This document shows positions 54,599 through 64,000 of a stretch of 64,000 bases of DNA, piece after piece. The notes below the pieces were generated by a model. It ran no database searches. It saw only the letters and a program-made list of their open reading frames with translations, and was not told the DNA's origin. Source of the DNA: Rhizobiaceae bacterium (GTDB taxonomy: Bacteria > Pseudomonadota > Alphaproteobacteria > Rhizobiales > Rhizobiaceae); NCBI GenBank assembly GCA_029212415.1, contig JARGOF010000008.1, forward strand, positions 1-64,000. The letters are read 5' to 3'. Within the stretch, counting starts at the first letter, position 1. Every line of letters starts with the position of its first letter. The translations under genes were made by a program, and so were the position numbers.

Positions 54599-57244
54599 CT
54601 AGTTATGAAGAATTCTGTCTCGGTGCAGTTTTTCAGCATTATCAAGCGGCTTTTCGGGCACCGCAAAGATCTGACCGGGTTCAATGAAATCCGGATTTTT
54701 GATCTCATCCTCATTGGCCAGATAGATCGTGGTGTAACGCACGCCTTTGCCATAGATCCGCAGCGATATCTGCCACAGGGTATCTCCGCGGCGGATAATG
54801 ACCGAACTGTCGACCGCTTCAAGAGCCGGTTGCATGATTGTCTCTGGCCCGTCGTCCGCCATATTGGTGGCATCTTTGGAACCCTCGGTACCAACCGCTG
54901 TGTCCAGAGCCGCCACCGTGTCCGCGTCCTCAGCAGCTTCAACATCAGCGGAAGCTGGCGCCGCGCTTTCTGAAGGCGCCTTTGTATCCACCGCAGCAAC
55001 GTCCTGCTTTTTCGCCTCGGCACTTGCCGCTGCGTCCGATCCCGCCATGGTATCGGTGGCCGCAGCCGTGTCGTCGTCTTCATCTGCCACCATTTCGGTG
55101 CCAGCAGAGGCTGAGGATGGCGCTGCCCCTTCTGCAGGCTCCCCGGCATCCACGGCAGCCATTTCAGGCTTGTCCGCCTCAGCAAGTGTCGCTGAATCAG
55201 ATTCAGCCATGGTGCCGGTTTCTGCCATAGTGTCTTTGTCAGCGTCAGCGGTGGGTGAAGATGGCGCTGCGCCATCTGAAGGTGCCTGCGTATCAACGGC
55301 AGCCATCTCGGACATTTTGGCCTCAGTGCCTTCTGCTGCATCTGAGTCCGCCATCGTGCCGGTTTCTGCCGCCACTGTGTCTTCGTCTGCATCTGCTGCA
55401 GCGTCGGCGATCGGTGTGGTGGAAGAAGGTGCAGAGCCTGCTGCAGGCTCCTTGGTATCAACGGCAGCCATTTCAGACTTTTCGCTTTCAGCGCCTGCTG
55501 CCGCGTCCGAGCCCGCCATCGTGTCAGTTTTTGCCGCCACTGTGTCTTCTTCAGCATCTTCCGCTGCACCGACGACAGCGGTGGTGGATGATGGTGCAGG
55601 GTCTTGTGACGCTTCCTTCATATCGACAGCAGCCATCTCAGGTTTTTCCGTCTCAACACCTGCCACTGCATGCGATTCCGCTTTTTTATCGGCCTGTGCC
55701 GCCACTGTGTCTTCGTCTTCATTCGTGGCCGCATCGGCTCCAGCGCTGTCGCCAGTCGCCTGCGCATCAGCCTTTTCAACCGCCGCCATGGCCATGTCGG
55801 TTTTATCCGCAGCCTTTGCAGCAACAGCCGCCACCAATTCGCCTTCAGGCCGGGTGAAAGGCACCGCGACACGCATTGCTGTATCGGTGCTGCCAGCCAG
55901 TTTCAGATCGGCGCCTATGGTGTGTTCGCCGACAGCGATATCTCTATTGGCTTCAACCAGAAAACGACCGTTTTTGCTGACCTGGCTCGTTCCGATGACT
56001 TCGCCATCGGCGGTAACCCGAACGGTTGCGCCAGGTGTTGCCGATCCGGCGACAAAGATCTGACCGGCTTCGATTTCGACCGCATCAATACGCAACTTCG
56101 TTGCGGCAGCCATGGCTGGTTTATTGTCGTCTGCCGGCTGATTGCTGTCACCCGCATCTGCGGCAAGATTGGCGACGACTGTTTCTTCCTCATTTGACGT
56201 GTCAGCGTCGTTGCTGGCGACCTCATCTTCGGTGGCTGCATCCGATGATTCGGCCACGGCTGTAACGGTATCGAATGATTCGTTCGAAACGGCTGCATTT
56301 TCCTCGGAAGCTGCAACCTTTTTGCCTGCCACCTCATCGGTTTCGGGCGTTTCAGCGGCCACTTCATCTTCGGTGACCGTATCGGCAGAGGCCATTTCCT
56401 TGTCCGACGCCATCTCATTGTCAGAGGTCATTTCGGATGGTTGCTCGTCCGTGTCAGCGGCACTATCGGCAACGCTCGCCGCTGCAGGCTCTGTTGCCGC
56501 TGCATCCGCCTCGCCACCGACCATCGCTGTTTGCGTATCGGTCTGTTCGCTTTCGGCAATTTTTGGCTGGTTGATGATGCGACTTGCCTCACCGGGTTTC
56601 GTCACCATGACCAGAAGTTTTGTCGGATCGCTCTCAGGCACGCTGATCATGGCGATTTCCTGCGAATCCGTGATGGATTCATCTTCACCAACGGCCCGCA
56701 GAATAATCTCGTGGTTGCCGGCAGGCAGCGGTTCATCCATCACAAAGGCAAAATCACCTGTTGTGCCTGCCTTTGTTGTTGCCAGCACTTCTCCGTTTCT
56801 CACAATTTCGATTGTCGCATCCGGAGCGCCATGACCGGCTATCAGCGTCGATCCGTCCGGTTCCACGCGAACCACGTCAAAACCCGGCATCGCTGCTGCG
56901 ACGGCTTCAGCTGCCGCTTCCAGGCCATCTGCCGACGTATCGCTCTTTGGCGTTGGGCTCTGTATCGCGGGCGTTGGGCTCTGTATTGCGGCTGCCTGTG
57001 TTTCTTCGTTTTCCGAATCAGCCTCACCTGCGGTCAAGTCCGATACAGCGCTGACAGGCTCTGTGGATTCAGGCGCTTTCTTGGTGTCCGTTGGCTCCGA
57101 TTGTGTCACTTCCGAAGTTGTTTTTGACGCCTTGAGAGCATTGGATTGCCATCCCAAAGGATCGATCCGGTAAAGGTACACGCCAATAAGCGCGATGATT
57201 ACCAGACCAGCAATGGCCAATTTCCCGGAATTCTTTCTGTTCAT
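54599..57244 (-). CDS. LysM-domain protein with Ig-like domains and long acidic repeats
   Basis: An 881-residue protein with a single N-terminal membrane anchor (about 8-26) and an outward-facing body. Two Ig-like bacterial domains are visible (about 110-185: STLIAGHGAPDATIEIVRNG; about 376-450: GQIFVAGSATPGATVRVTAD). Between and after them lie Ala/Asp/Glu-rich stretches, including five imperfect ~50-residue repeats (anchor EMAAVDTK) in about 540-770. A LysM domain closes the protein (SVIIRRGDTLWQISLRIYGK, about 814-860) and should bind peptidoglycan. It may span membrane and wall. The repeats cause long open frames on both strands. Exact role unknown. Confidence 0.85.
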   Translation of the reverse strand: MNRKNSGKLAIAGLVIIALIGVYLYRIDPLGWQSNALKASKTTSEVTQSEPTDTKKAPESTEPVSAVSDLTAGEADSENEETQAAAIQSPTPAIQSPTPKSDTSADGLEAAAEAVAAAMPGFDVVRVEPDGSTLIAGHGAPDATIEIVRNGEVLATTKAGTTGDFAFVMDEPLPAGNHEIILRAVGEDESITDSQEIAMISVPESDPTKLLVMVTKPGEASRIINQPKIAESEQTDTQTAMVGGEADAAATEPAAASVADSAADTDEQPSEMTSDNEMASDKEMASADTVTEDEVAAETPETDEVAGKKVAASEENAAVSNESFDTVTAVAESSDAATEDEVASNDADTSNEEETVVANLAADAGDSNQPADDNKPAMAAATKLRIDAVEIEAGQIFVAGSATPGATVRVTADGEVIGTSQVSKNGRFLVEANRDIAVGEHTIGADLKLAGSTDTAMRVAVPFTRPEGELVAAVAAKAADKTDMAMAAVEKADAQATGDSAGADAATNEDEDTVAAQADKKAESHAVAGVETEKPEMAAVDMKEASQDPAPSSTTAVVGAAEDAEEDTVAAKTDTMAGSDAAAGAESEKSEMAAVDTKEPAAGSAPSSTTPIADAAADADEDTVAAETGTMADSDAAEGTEAKMSEMAAVDTQAPSDGAAPSSPTADADKDTMAETGTMAESDSATLAEADKPEMAAVDAGEPAEGAAPSSASAGTEMVADEDDDTAAATDTMAGSDAAASAEAKKQDVAAVDTKAPSESAAPASADVEAAEDADTVAALDTAVGTEGSKDATNMADDGPETIMQPALEAVDSSVIIRRGDTLWQISLRIYGKGVRYTTIYLANEDEIKNPDFIEPGQIFAVPEKPLDNAEKLHRDRILHN
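54930..55640 (-). repeat. Five imperfect ~150-bp repeats in the LysM-protein gene
   Basis: Units are anchored by codons for EMAAVDTK or close variants at about 54990, 55155, 55300, 55462 and 55625. Spacing is 145-165 bp. Each continues with AP-rich, then ADEDTVAA-type and TMAGSDAA-type segments. The last copy (nearest the C-terminus) is the most diverged. Unequal crossing-over or slippage could change copy number. Confidence 0.75.
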
Positions 57245-57487
57245 TTCTTAACTCCAGCCGACACAAGGCACAAAGAATCGCTTGCATTCGGATATAGACT
57301 ATTCGTTTTCAGGCAATGGTCATAATCTTGCAACAATGTGCGACCAATGCCACAAATCCGGGCCAAACTAGACTTTTTGCAGTGCGCAAACAAGCGCTTC
57401 GGCTGATTTGTTGAAAGCTGCTTGTCCATTCAACAGACCAAGTGGGTTTTACTTGACGTTTTGCACCGCATCATGCTTGTTCAGACC

Positions 57488-58096
57488 ATGTCAGAGATTC
57501 GATCGATTTGTGTTTATTGCGGCTCCCAACCGGGCAATGATCCGGCCTATGAAGAGACCGCGCGGGCTTTGGGCAAATCCATGGCGCAAAACAACATCAG
57601 ACTTGTCTTTGGGGGTGGCACCCAGGGCCTGATGGGGGCGGTTGCAGACGCCGTATTGAAAGCTGATGGACTGGTGACGGGGATCATCCCGGAATTTCTT
57701 CAGACACGCGAGGCCGGCAATGGCTATGATCTGGTGTTTGACGAATTGATTGTCACAGAGGACATGCACACGCGCAAACATACGATGTTCGAGAAATCCG
57801 GTGCATTCGTGGCCCTGCCCGGCGGCATCGGTACGCTTGAGGAAATCATCGAGATCATGACATGGGCGCAATTGGGACGCCACACAAGACCGATGGTGCT
57901 TGCCAATATTGCCGGGTTCTGGAACCCGCTGCTGGAATTGCTCGGCCACATGCGTTCAGCCGGCTTTCTGCATACGGCGCATCTGGCCCAGCCGCTGGTC
58001 GTTTCCGACCCGGCGCAAATCGTCCCGACAATCCTCAAGGCCTGGCAATCGGGTGAGGTCAGCGCTGGCAAACAGGACGTCATAGAAAAAATGTAA
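57488..58096 (+). CDS. LOG-family (TIGR00730) nucleoside 5'-monophosphate phosphoribohydrolase
   Basis: A 202-residue Rossmann-like enzyme. CVYCGSQPG (8-16), GGGTQGLMG (42-50), MHTRKHTM (93-100) and the catalytic PGGIGTLEE (111-119) match the Lonely Guy family, which splits cytokinin or other nucleoside monophosphates into base and ribose phosphate. Plant-associated relatives make cytokinin, but many bacteria use related enzymes in purine/pyrimidine salvage, so hormone production is not implied. ATG 57488 gives MSEIRSICVY; an in-frame ATG at 57422 would add 22 residues. Confidence 0.9.
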   Translation: MSEIRSICVYCGSQPGNDPAYEETARALGKSMAQNNIRLVFGGGTQGLMGAVADAVLKADGLVTGIIPEFLQTREAGNGYDLVFDELIVTEDMHTRKHTMFEKSGAFVALPGGIGTLEEIIEIMTWAQLGRHTRPMVLANIAGFWNPLLELLGHMRSAGFLHTAHLAQPLVVSDPAQIVPTILKAWQSGEVSAGKQDVIEKM

Positions 58097-58296
58097 CGCC
58101 GGTTTCGCCCCCCCGCCTGAGGGGTGACGATAACCCTTCATACTTACGTTCCACCAGCAGCAATACCGGTCACGTCCGTTCACAAGCCAGTGACCCGGCC
58201 GTCGTGCGGGTTGTCCCGGGCCATTGACAGCGCCATGTGCCCGAGGAGGCAGGGACAGAACTCTGCACAGAACCTCAGCACAGGATATAGCCAGCC

Positions 58297-59127
58297 ATGC
58301 CGATTGATCGCCGTACTTTCATCACAGGATTTGCAGGCCTGGTGGCCGTCTCGGCGCTCAAGCCAATTGCCGCAAACGCCGCAATGAATGATTTTCGTCC
58401 GCAAGGCCAATCGAGTGTCGACCATGGCGCCTTCGATGTTCTTGTCAGAAAATATGTCAAACCGGATGCGCAGGGCTATAACCGGGTCGATTATCGCGGG
58501 ATAAAGAAAAACCTTTCCGGACTGAAGGCCTATATTGCCGCGCTGGAGACAGTCAATCCGGTTTCCCTGTCGCGAAATGAAGCCCATGCCTATTGGATCA
58601 ATCTTTATAATGCCAAGACACTGCAAGTCGTGGCGGAAGCCTATCCCGTGACCTCGATCAAGAAGATCAATCTCGGCGGCTCATTTCTGTTCGGTTCCGG
58701 CCCCTGGAAAGCAGATCTCCTGCGGGTTAACGGCACAGATTTGTCGCTTGACGATATAGAGCATCAAATCATTCGGCCGCTTTTCAAGGACGAAATGTCC
58801 CACTACGGGCTCAACTGCGCCTCCTATTCCTGTCCCAACCTTGCCACCAGCGCGTTCACCGGAACCAATATCGACGCGCTGCTGCGGCAAAATGCAATTG
58901 ACTACGTCAATCACCCCCGTGGTGTGACCGTCAAGAATGGCCGCATCACGGCTTCGAAAATCTATTCCTGGTACGCCGGCGATTTTGGCGGCAAGAACAG
59001 ACTCAAACAGCATTGGGCATCTCTGGCAAATACGGCCAAGGCAAAGCAGATCGGCTCAGCCTCGATTGCCAATTATGCCTATGACTGGAGCATCAATGGA
59101 ATTGAAAGTGCACAGACTGACAGTTAG
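58297..59127 (+). CDS. DUF547 exported protein with Tat-like signal
   Basis: A 276-residue protein. The N-terminus has DRRTFITG (4-11), a twin-arginine pattern, and a hydrophobic stretch to about residue 30 (ending IAANAA). The rest matches DUF547 (VDYRGIKKNLSGLKAYIAAL, then YWINLYNAKTLQVV and HYGLNCASYSCPNLA, which holds a conserved Cys pair). The family has a transglutaminase-like fold, but no reaction is established. The 200-bp gap after the LOG gene has a C7 run and no clear promoter. It is convergent with rarD. Confidence 0.85.
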   Translation: MPIDRRTFITGFAGLVAVSALKPIAANAAMNDFRPQGQSSVDHGAFDVLVRKYVKPDAQGYNRVDYRGIKKNLSGLKAYIAALETVNPVSLSRNEAHAYWINLYNAKTLQVVAEAYPVTSIKKINLGGSFLFGSGPWKADLLRVNGTDLSLDDIEHQIIRPLFKDEMSHYGLNCASYSCPNLATSAFTGTNIDALLRQNAIDYVNHPRGVTVKNGRITASKIYSWYAGDFGGKNRLKQHWASLANTAKAKQIGSASIANYAYDWSINGIESAQTDS

Positions 59128-59148
59128 CAATATCATAGGCGCAATGCC

Positions 59149-60060
59149 TCACAACAACGGTCTGGCCTCGACACGAGACTCGCGCAGCGAGGACCATGTA
59201 TAGAGTGCCAGGGCAATCCATATCAGGCAGAATGCCGCAAGCTGCCACATGGATAATGGTTCGTGGAATACGAAGATGGCGGCCAGAAAAATGAGGGACG
59301 GCGTCAGGTATTGCATCAGGCCGAGCGTCGAAAAGCGTAAGAGTTTCGCCCCGAAGGCGTAAAGAATGAGCGGCACTGCAGTGAACGGTCCGGCTAGCAG
59401 CAGCAAGCCCGTATCCCGTGTATCGCCGGCCATAAAATGGCCCGTGCCCTCCATATCCAGGAAGTACAGAACCAAAAGTGATGGTACACTCAGCAGCAGG
59501 ACCTCGAGAAAGAACCCCTGGCTTGGGCCGATCGGCAAGGTCTTGCGCAGGAAACCATACATACCGAAGCTGAAGGCCAGGGCGAGCGAAACCCATGGCA
59601 ATCCGCCGGCCGTCACCGTCAACAACAAGATGGCTGCGCAAACAAGTGCGATGGCTGCCATTTGCAACCGGTTGAAACGCTCTCCAAGGAACACAGCCCC
59701 CAGAGCGATATTGACAATCGGATTGATATAATAACCCAATGCCGTTTCGACCGTTTGCTCATTGGCAATCGCCCAGACATAAATACCCCAGTTGATCGAT
59801 ATGAAAATGGCCGTTATCGCCGCAAGCAACAGGGTTTTGGGGTGCCTGAAGGCCAGCTTGAGGTCTGCCGTGCGTCCCAGTAACAAAATGAGGATGCCTG
59901 CCACGGGAACCGAACATAAAATTCGGTAGGCAACCACCTCAACGGGCGGAATATGGCTCACCATTTTCATGTAGAGCGGCATCACCCCCCAAAGAAGGTA
60001 GGCTCCCATCGCGAAGCCAAAGCCCCGCAATGCGGATTTGTCTGTTTCCTTGCCACCCAT
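59149..60060 (-). CDS. rarD: EamA-family permease RarD
   Basis: A 303-residue inner-membrane protein with ten hydrophobic segments in two EamA repeats, matching RarD (chloramphenicol-sensitive protein family). GFAMGAYLLWGVMPLYMKMV opens the protein, and ALGYYINPIVNIALGAVFLGERF is the repeat signature. The family is in the drug/metabolite transporter superfamily; cargo is unknown. It ends 21 bp from the DUF547 stop. Confidence 0.9.
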   Translation of the reverse strand: MGGKETDKSALRGFGFAMGAYLLWGVMPLYMKMVSHIPPVEVVAYRILCSVPVAGILILLLGRTADLKLAFRHPKTLLLAAITAIFISINWGIYVWAIANEQTVETALGYYINPIVNIALGAVFLGERFNRLQMAAIALVCAAILLLTVTAGGLPWVSLALAFSFGMYGFLRKTLPIGPSQGFFLEVLLLSVPSLLVLYFLDMEGTGHFMAGDTRDTGLLLLAGPFTAVPLILYAFGAKLLRFSTLGLMQYLTPSLIFLAAIFVFHEPLSMWQLAAFCLIWIALALYTWSSLRESRVEARPLL

Positions 60061-60139
60061 GGCGGGACACTTTCGATTTTCGAGACAGGATTATTCCATA
60101 CAGAGCGACACGGCGCACGGCATCAGGTCAATGTGCAAT

Positions 60140-61738
60140 TCAGGTGCAGCCTGTCTTCAGCAACTTGTAGGTAACCGAATCCATCAGAGCCTGAAATGAA
60201 GCATCAATGATATTGTCCGAAACCCCGACGGTCCACCACCTCTGGCCGGTGGTATCGCGCGATTCAATCAAAACCCTGGTAATGGCTTCAGTGCCGCCAT
60301 TGAGGATACGCACCTTGTAGTCCGTCAGTTCCAGATCCTCGATCTCTTTTTGATAGGGGCCAAGGTCCTTGCGCAGCGCTATGTCCAGGGCATTGACCGG
60401 ACCATTTCCTTCGGCCACGGACATTTTGGTTTCGCCTTGAACCTCAACCTTGACGATGGCCTCCGACACGGTTTTCACATTGCCGATGGCATCAAAACGT
60501 CGTTCCACCATGACCCGAAAGGACTCGACCTTGAAATACTCCGGCACGCGCCCAAGGGTTCGCCGGGCAAGCAGTTCGAAACTGGCGTCAGCTCCCTCAT
60601 AGGCGTAGCCGCTGGCTTCATGTTCCTTGACGATGGAAATCAGCCGGTCAAGGCCGGGATTGTCCTTGGAGACTTCAATGCCTCTGCTCTTCAGCTCATT
60701 GATGAAATTCGATTTTCCACCCTGGTCGGACACCATGACGCGGCGTTTGTTGCCAACGGTTTCAGGCGGCACATGTTCATAGGTACGCGGATCCTTGAGC
60801 AAAGCAGAGGCATGAATGCCGGCCTTGGTGGCAAAGGATGATGTCCCGACATAGGGGGACTGGCTCTCCGGTGAACGGTTCAGCAATTCGTCAAATGAAT
60901 GCGAAAGCCGCGTCAGTCCCTGCAGTTTGTCCTTGTCGATGGATGTGACAAAGCGTTCGTTCCAGACAGGCTTGAGCACGAGGTTGGGGATCAGCGTCAC
61001 AAGGTTGGCATTGCCGCAGCGTTCGCCGATGCCATTCAAGGTTCCCTGAACCTGGCGCACACCCGCCTCAATGGCCGCCAGTGAATTGGCAACAGCCTGA
61101 CCGGTGTCATCGTGGGCATGAATACCAAGGCGATCTCCTGCCAAGCCGCTCGCCATGACAGTTTTGATGATGCTGGCGATTTCGGCCGGCTGGGTGCCGC
61201 CATTGGTATCGCACAGCACGATCCAGCGCGCTCCGGCATCATAGGCCGTTTTGGCACAGGCCAGAGCATAGTCCGGATTGGCCTTGAAGCCATCAAAGAA
61301 ATGTTCGCAATCGACCAGCGCTTCCTTGCCGGCGGCAAGCGTGGCTTCGACAGACGCCCTGATGCAATCGAGGTTTTCCTCGTTGGAAATGCCGAGCGCC
61401 ACATCCACATGGTAGTCCCAGCTCTTGGCAACAAAACAGACAGCATCGCTTCGCGATTGCAATAAAGCGGCAAGTCCGGGATCATTGGAGGCTGAGACCC
61501 CTGCCCGCTTGGTCATGCCAAAGGCAACCATGGTGGCCTTCGCCATGCGGTTTTGTTCGAAAAAGGCAGTGTCTGTAGGATTTGCTCCCGGATAGCCGCC
61601 CTCGACATAGTCAAGGCCGAACGCGTCCAGCATGTGGGCAATGGCAATTTTGTCTTCAACGCCAAAATCAATACCCGGTGTCTGCTGGCCGTCACGCAGC
61701 GTTGTGTCGAACAGAAAGATTTTTTCGCGCGCGCTCAT
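60140..61738 (-). CDS. cimA: (R)-citramalate synthase
   Basis: A 532-residue member of the HMG-CoA-lyase-like family that condenses pyruvate and acetyl-CoA into citramalate, giving a threonine-independent route to isoleucine. DTTLRDGQQTPGIDF (11-25) carries the metal/catalytic Arg-Asp, and GIHAHDDTGQAVANSLAAIEAG the His-x-His region. The C-terminal LeuA regulatory domain (about 400-525) is present. Distinguished from LeuA by the DYVEGGYPGANPTD motif. ATG shares one base with the cysS stop, so they are coupled. Confidence 0.92.
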   Translation of the reverse strand: MSAREKIFLFDTTLRDGQQTPGIDFGVEDKIAIAHMLDAFGLDYVEGGYPGANPTDTAFFEQNRMAKATMVAFGMTKRAGVSASNDPGLAALLQSRSDAVCFVAKSWDYHVDVALGISNEENLDCIRASVEATLAAGKEALVDCEHFFDGFKANPDYALACAKTAYDAGARWIVLCDTNGGTQPAEIASIIKTVMASGLAGDRLGIHAHDDTGQAVANSLAAIEAGVRQVQGTLNGIGERCGNANLVTLIPNLVLKPVWNERFVTSIDKDKLQGLTRLSHSFDELLNRSPESQSPYVGTSSFATKAGIHASALLKDPRTYEHVPPETVGNKRRVMVSDQGGKSNFINELKSRGIEVSKDNPGLDRLISIVKEHEASGYAYEGADASFELLARRTLGRVPEYFKVESFRVMVERRFDAIGNVKTVSEAIVKVEVQGETKMSVAEGNGPVNALDIALRKDLGPYQKEIEDLELTDYKVRILNGGTEAITRVLIESRDTTGQRWWTVGVSDNIIDASFQALMDSVTYKLLKTGCT

Positions 61739-63108
61739 TACTTGATTTCCCAGGTGGTCGTGCGGGCTCCGGTATCGGGGTCCTTGCCGTCTTTCAATTG
61801 AATGCCCTTTTCCAACAGGTCATCACGAATGGCATCAGCCTCAGACCAGTTTTTCTGCTCCAGAAAAGCCAGTCGCGCCGCGATACGCTCGGCAATCATG
61901 GCTTCATCAACATCGGCATTTTTTGTCTTCCTGTATTCATCGAATCCGAGCAGATGCAACGTCGCGGCCAATTGCGGCCCCTCCAGAGCGCTCAGCCGGG
62001 CCATGGCTGCGGAGAAATTGAGATCATCGCACAGCGCATCGACGATCTGTTGATCCGCCGTTCCATCAGCCGGTGCATCACCCACTTTTCGCGCAAATTT
62101 ATCCAGCAGGGTTTCCGCCTCTTCAAGTTTGCGTTTGCTGAAGTCAATCGGCTCGCGATAGTGGGTCATCAGCATGGCCAGCCGCAGGACTTCTCCGGGC
62201 CAGCTTCTGCCGCCGAATTTGTCTTCGTCCAGCAGCGCATTGATGGTGATGAAATTGCCGAGGCTTTTCGACATTTTCTGCCCCTCAACCTGCAGATAGC
62301 CATTGTGCATCCAGACATTGGCCATCTGGCTGGTGCCATGGGTGCAGCATGATTGCGCATTTTCATTTTCGTGATGGGGAAAAATAAGGTCGAGCCCACC
62401 GCCATGAATGTCGAAGACCTCGCCCAGATAGCGCTCACTCATCGCGGAACATTCGATGTGCCATCCGGGACGCCCGATGCCCCAGGGTGAGTCCCAGCCA
62501 GGCTCATTGTTGGACGACAGTTTCCACAGGACAAAATCACCCGGATTCTTCTTGTGGCTCTCGACCGCAACGCGCGCACCGGCCTGCTGGTCTTCCAGCT
62601 TGCGATGCGACAAGGCGCCGTATTGGGGCGTCGACTTCACATCAAACAGCACCTCGCCGCCGGCCTGATAGGCATGGCCCTTGTCGATCAGCGTGGAAAT
62701 CATCTGCTGCATCTGGGCAATATTGTCCGTTGCCCGTGGCTCTATCGTTGGCTCCAGGCAACCGAGACGGCGCACATCCAGATGGTATTGCTCCGTTGTT
62801 CTGGCCGTCACCAGAGCAATGGCCTCGTTAAGTGGCATATCGGGGTAATCGCGGGCGGCGCGGACGTTTATCTTGTCATCAACATCGGTGATGTTGCGCA
62901 CATAGGTGACGTGTTTGGCACCATAGAGATGGCGCAACAGCCGGAACAACAAATCAAAGACGATGGCCGGCCGAGCATTGCCGATATGAGCATAATCATA
63001 AACCGTCGGACCACAGACATACATGCGCACATTGTCCGGATCAATCGGCTGAAACGCGTCCTTTTGACGAGTCAGTGTATTGTACAGTTTCAGGCGCGGA
63101 TTGCCCAT
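61738..63108 (-). CDS. cysS: Cysteine-tRNA ligase
   Basis: A 456-residue class I aminoacyl-tRNA synthetase that charges tRNA-Cys. [16 protein letters not shown] holds the HIGH-type motif, QKMSKSLGN the KMSKS motif, and the zinc ligands include the early VCGP cysteine and the HHENENAQS region. ATG 63108 has GGGAG nine bases upstream; ATG 63123 would add five residues. Overlaps cimA by one base. The 193-bp gap to the LysE gene has no recognised element. Confidence 0.97.
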   Translation of the reverse strand: MGNPRLKLYNTLTRQKDAFQPIDPDNVRMYVCGPTVYDYAHIGNARPAIVFDLLFRLLRHLYGAKHVTYVRNITDVDDKINVRAARDYPDMPLNEAIALVTARTTEQYHLDVRRLGCLEPTIEPRATDNIAQMQQMISTLIDKGHAYQAGGEVLFDVKSTPQYGALSHRKLEDQQAGARVAVESHKKNPGDFVLWKLSSNNEPGWDSPWGIGRPGWHIECSAMSERYLGEVFDIHGGGLDLIFPHHENENAQSCCTHGTSQMANVWMHNGYLQVEGQKMSKSLGNFITINALLDEDKFGGRSWPGEVLRLAMLMTHYREPIDFSKRKLEEAETLLDKFARKVGDAPADGTADQQIVDALCDDLNFSAAMARLSALEGPQLAATLHLLGFDEYRKTKNADVDEAMIAERIAARLAFLEQKNWSEADAIRDDLLEKGIQLKDGKDPDTGARTTTWEIK

Positions 63109-63301
63109 AAAACATACTCCCATTGTGCCTGTGGCCAGGGCTTTTGTCTTGAAACAAGTGGAGACGAAAACAGCCGGACCAGCGATTGGCTAGCGAATAA
63201 TAATCCAGCAGATGCATGTGGCGGCTGTGCCGCAAAGCGTTTTCATGTGGCAACTTATCGCCGCTTGTGACAGCAACGTCAAGCCATGGCATTGCGCAAT
63301 T

Positions 63302-63931
63302 TCAACTGTTGAGAAAACGCAGCAGCAAACCGACGGCCAGAATGGCCATGATCAGCGCAATCAGAAGATCAAGAATCCGCCAGGCGACCGGTTTTACAAA
63401 GATCGGCGCCAACAACCGCGCCCCATAGCCCAGCCCGAAAAACCAGACGAAGGATGCCAGCACCGCGCCGCAGCCAAAAGCCAGTCGCGCCATGCCGTCA
63501 TATTGCCCGGAAAGACCTCCGATCAGCAACACCGTGTCCAGGTAGACATGCGGATTGAGAAAAGTCAGCGCGAGGCACGTGGTCACTGCTGCGGCCAGAC
63601 TGCCGGCCTTCTTGTCTGCGACCTCCATTCCTTGGGGATAGAGCGCCCTTTTCAAGGCCAGAAATGCATAGCCAAACAGAAAGGCCGCGCCGCCGAGCGT
63701 GACGATATTGATCAGAATGGTTGACCGCGCGACGAACGTCCCCACTCCGGCAATGCCAGCGGCAATGAGAATGGCATCCGACAATGCGCCGATCAGACAG
63801 ACGACAAAAACATGGGCGCGCACCAGACCCTGTCGCAAGATAAAGGCATTCTGGGCGCCAATGGCGACAATCAGCGATCCACCCAGAAAAAAACCAGCCA
63901 TTGACGCGCGAAAAACGGGATCGTCAAACAT
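63302..63931 (-). CDS. LysE/ArgO-type amino acid exporter
   Basis: A 209-residue membrane protein with six hydrophobic segments. SLIVAIGAQNAFILRQGL (about 19-36) and CLALTFLNPHVYLDTVLLIG are the LysE/ArgO signature. Such proteins export lysine or arginine, or related cations, and are usually controlled by a divergent LysG/ArgP regulator, which would lie past position 64000. About 69 bp of upstream sequence is in the window. Substrate is not certain. Confidence 0.92.
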   Translation of the reverse strand: MFDDPVFRASMAGFFLGGSLIVAIGAQNAFILRQGLVRAHVFVVCLIGALSDAILIAAGIAGVGTFVARSTILINIVTLGGAAFLFGYAFLALKRALYPQGMEVADKKAGSLAAAVTTCLALTFLNPHVYLDTVLLIGGLSGQYDGMARLAFGCGAVLASFVWFFGLGYGARLLAPIFVKPVAWRILDLLIALIMAILAVGLLLRFLNS

Positions 63932-64000
63932 CTTTTGCCTGCCTGTTCAAACGTATGGTGCACCGATCAAAACAGTGACATCTGATCATCATTTGGGGGT

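Noticed and set aside
54798-56063. 421-residue Ser/Ala-rich plus-strand ORF and a 361-residue minus-strand ORF at 54484-55569
   Set aside because: Both come from the repeated, biased codons of the LysM-protein gene. The chosen frame alone has an anchor, Ig-like domains and a LysM domain.
57488-58096. Claim that the LOG-family gene shows cytokinin production and plant association
   Set aside because: The family is widespread in bacteria unrelated to plants, and no isopentenyltransferase gene is nearby.

Overview
The window looks like a stretch of chromosome from an alphaproteobacterium of the order Hyphomicrobiales (Rhizobiales), probably a marine or free-living relative of the Phyllobacteriaceae/Ahrensia group. 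The assignment rests on gene order: divergent pepA/lptF with holC; lptF-lptG-lptD-surA-pdxA-rsmA; fabD-fabG-acpP-fabF-mltG-yicC-gmk; rpsF-rpsR-DUF2232-rplI; dnaB-alr-radA-cvpA-purF; and psd-pssA. It also rests on family-specific features such as a 219-residue L9 with an acidic tail and an Atm1-type half transporter. GC is in the mid-50s percent by eye. No rRNA, tRNA, CRISPR array, prophage or insertion sequence was seen. The species is not determined.

Layout. 1-6.6 kb: a truncated DUF2339 membrane protein, a DsbA/GST-kappa type isomerase, a ZIP metal transporter, an IclR regulator and a secreted L,D-transpeptidase. 6.7-10.6 kb: a DEAD-box helicase with low-complexity repeats, then holC and pepA on the opposite strand. 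10.9-18.5 kb: outer-membrane biogenesis operon (lptF, lptG, lptD, surA) leading into pdxA and rsmA through overlapping or tightly packed genes. 18.6-25.2 kb, minus strand: fatty-acid synthesis (fabD, fabG, acpP, fabF) followed by mltG, yicC and gmk. 25.3-33.1 kb: an accessory nitrogen/amine region with two glutamine-synthetase-like ligases, an ABM monooxygenase, Fe-alcohol dehydrogenase, aldehyde dehydrogenase, an N-formylglutamate-amidohydrolase-like enzyme and a divergent RpiR regulator. 33.4-44.6 kb: ribosomal genes, cfa, dnaB, alr, radA, cvpA, purF and an SDR. 44.9-50.1 kb: PadR-controlled RND efflux pump without an outer-membrane channel gene. 50.7-64 kb: pssA, psd, an Atm1-like exporter, a repeat-rich LysM protein, a LOG-type phosphoribohydrolase, DUF547, rarD, cimA, cysS and a LysE-type exporter.

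How the genes work together. Most of the window is core machinery. LptF/G/D and SurA build and serve the lipopolysaccharide export route. FabD/G/F and AcpP feed membrane lipids, and PssA/Psd make phosphatidylethanolamine, whose acyl chains Cfa can modify. MltG, Alr, the L,D-transpeptidase and the LysM protein act in or on peptidoglycan.

The most notable accessory unit is 27.2-33.1 kb. A GS-type ligase, an alcohol dehydrogenase, an aldehyde dehydrogenase and an amidohydrolase could gamma-glutamylate an amino alcohol, oxidise it twice and release the amino acid. That is an inference from enzyme classes and operon layout. Other points worth a look are a three-hairpin leader of acpP, a ten-G tract inside a possible small secreted ORF, extra membrane segments in the RND pump, and palindromic operator candidates beside the IclR, RpiR, PadR and isomerase genes.
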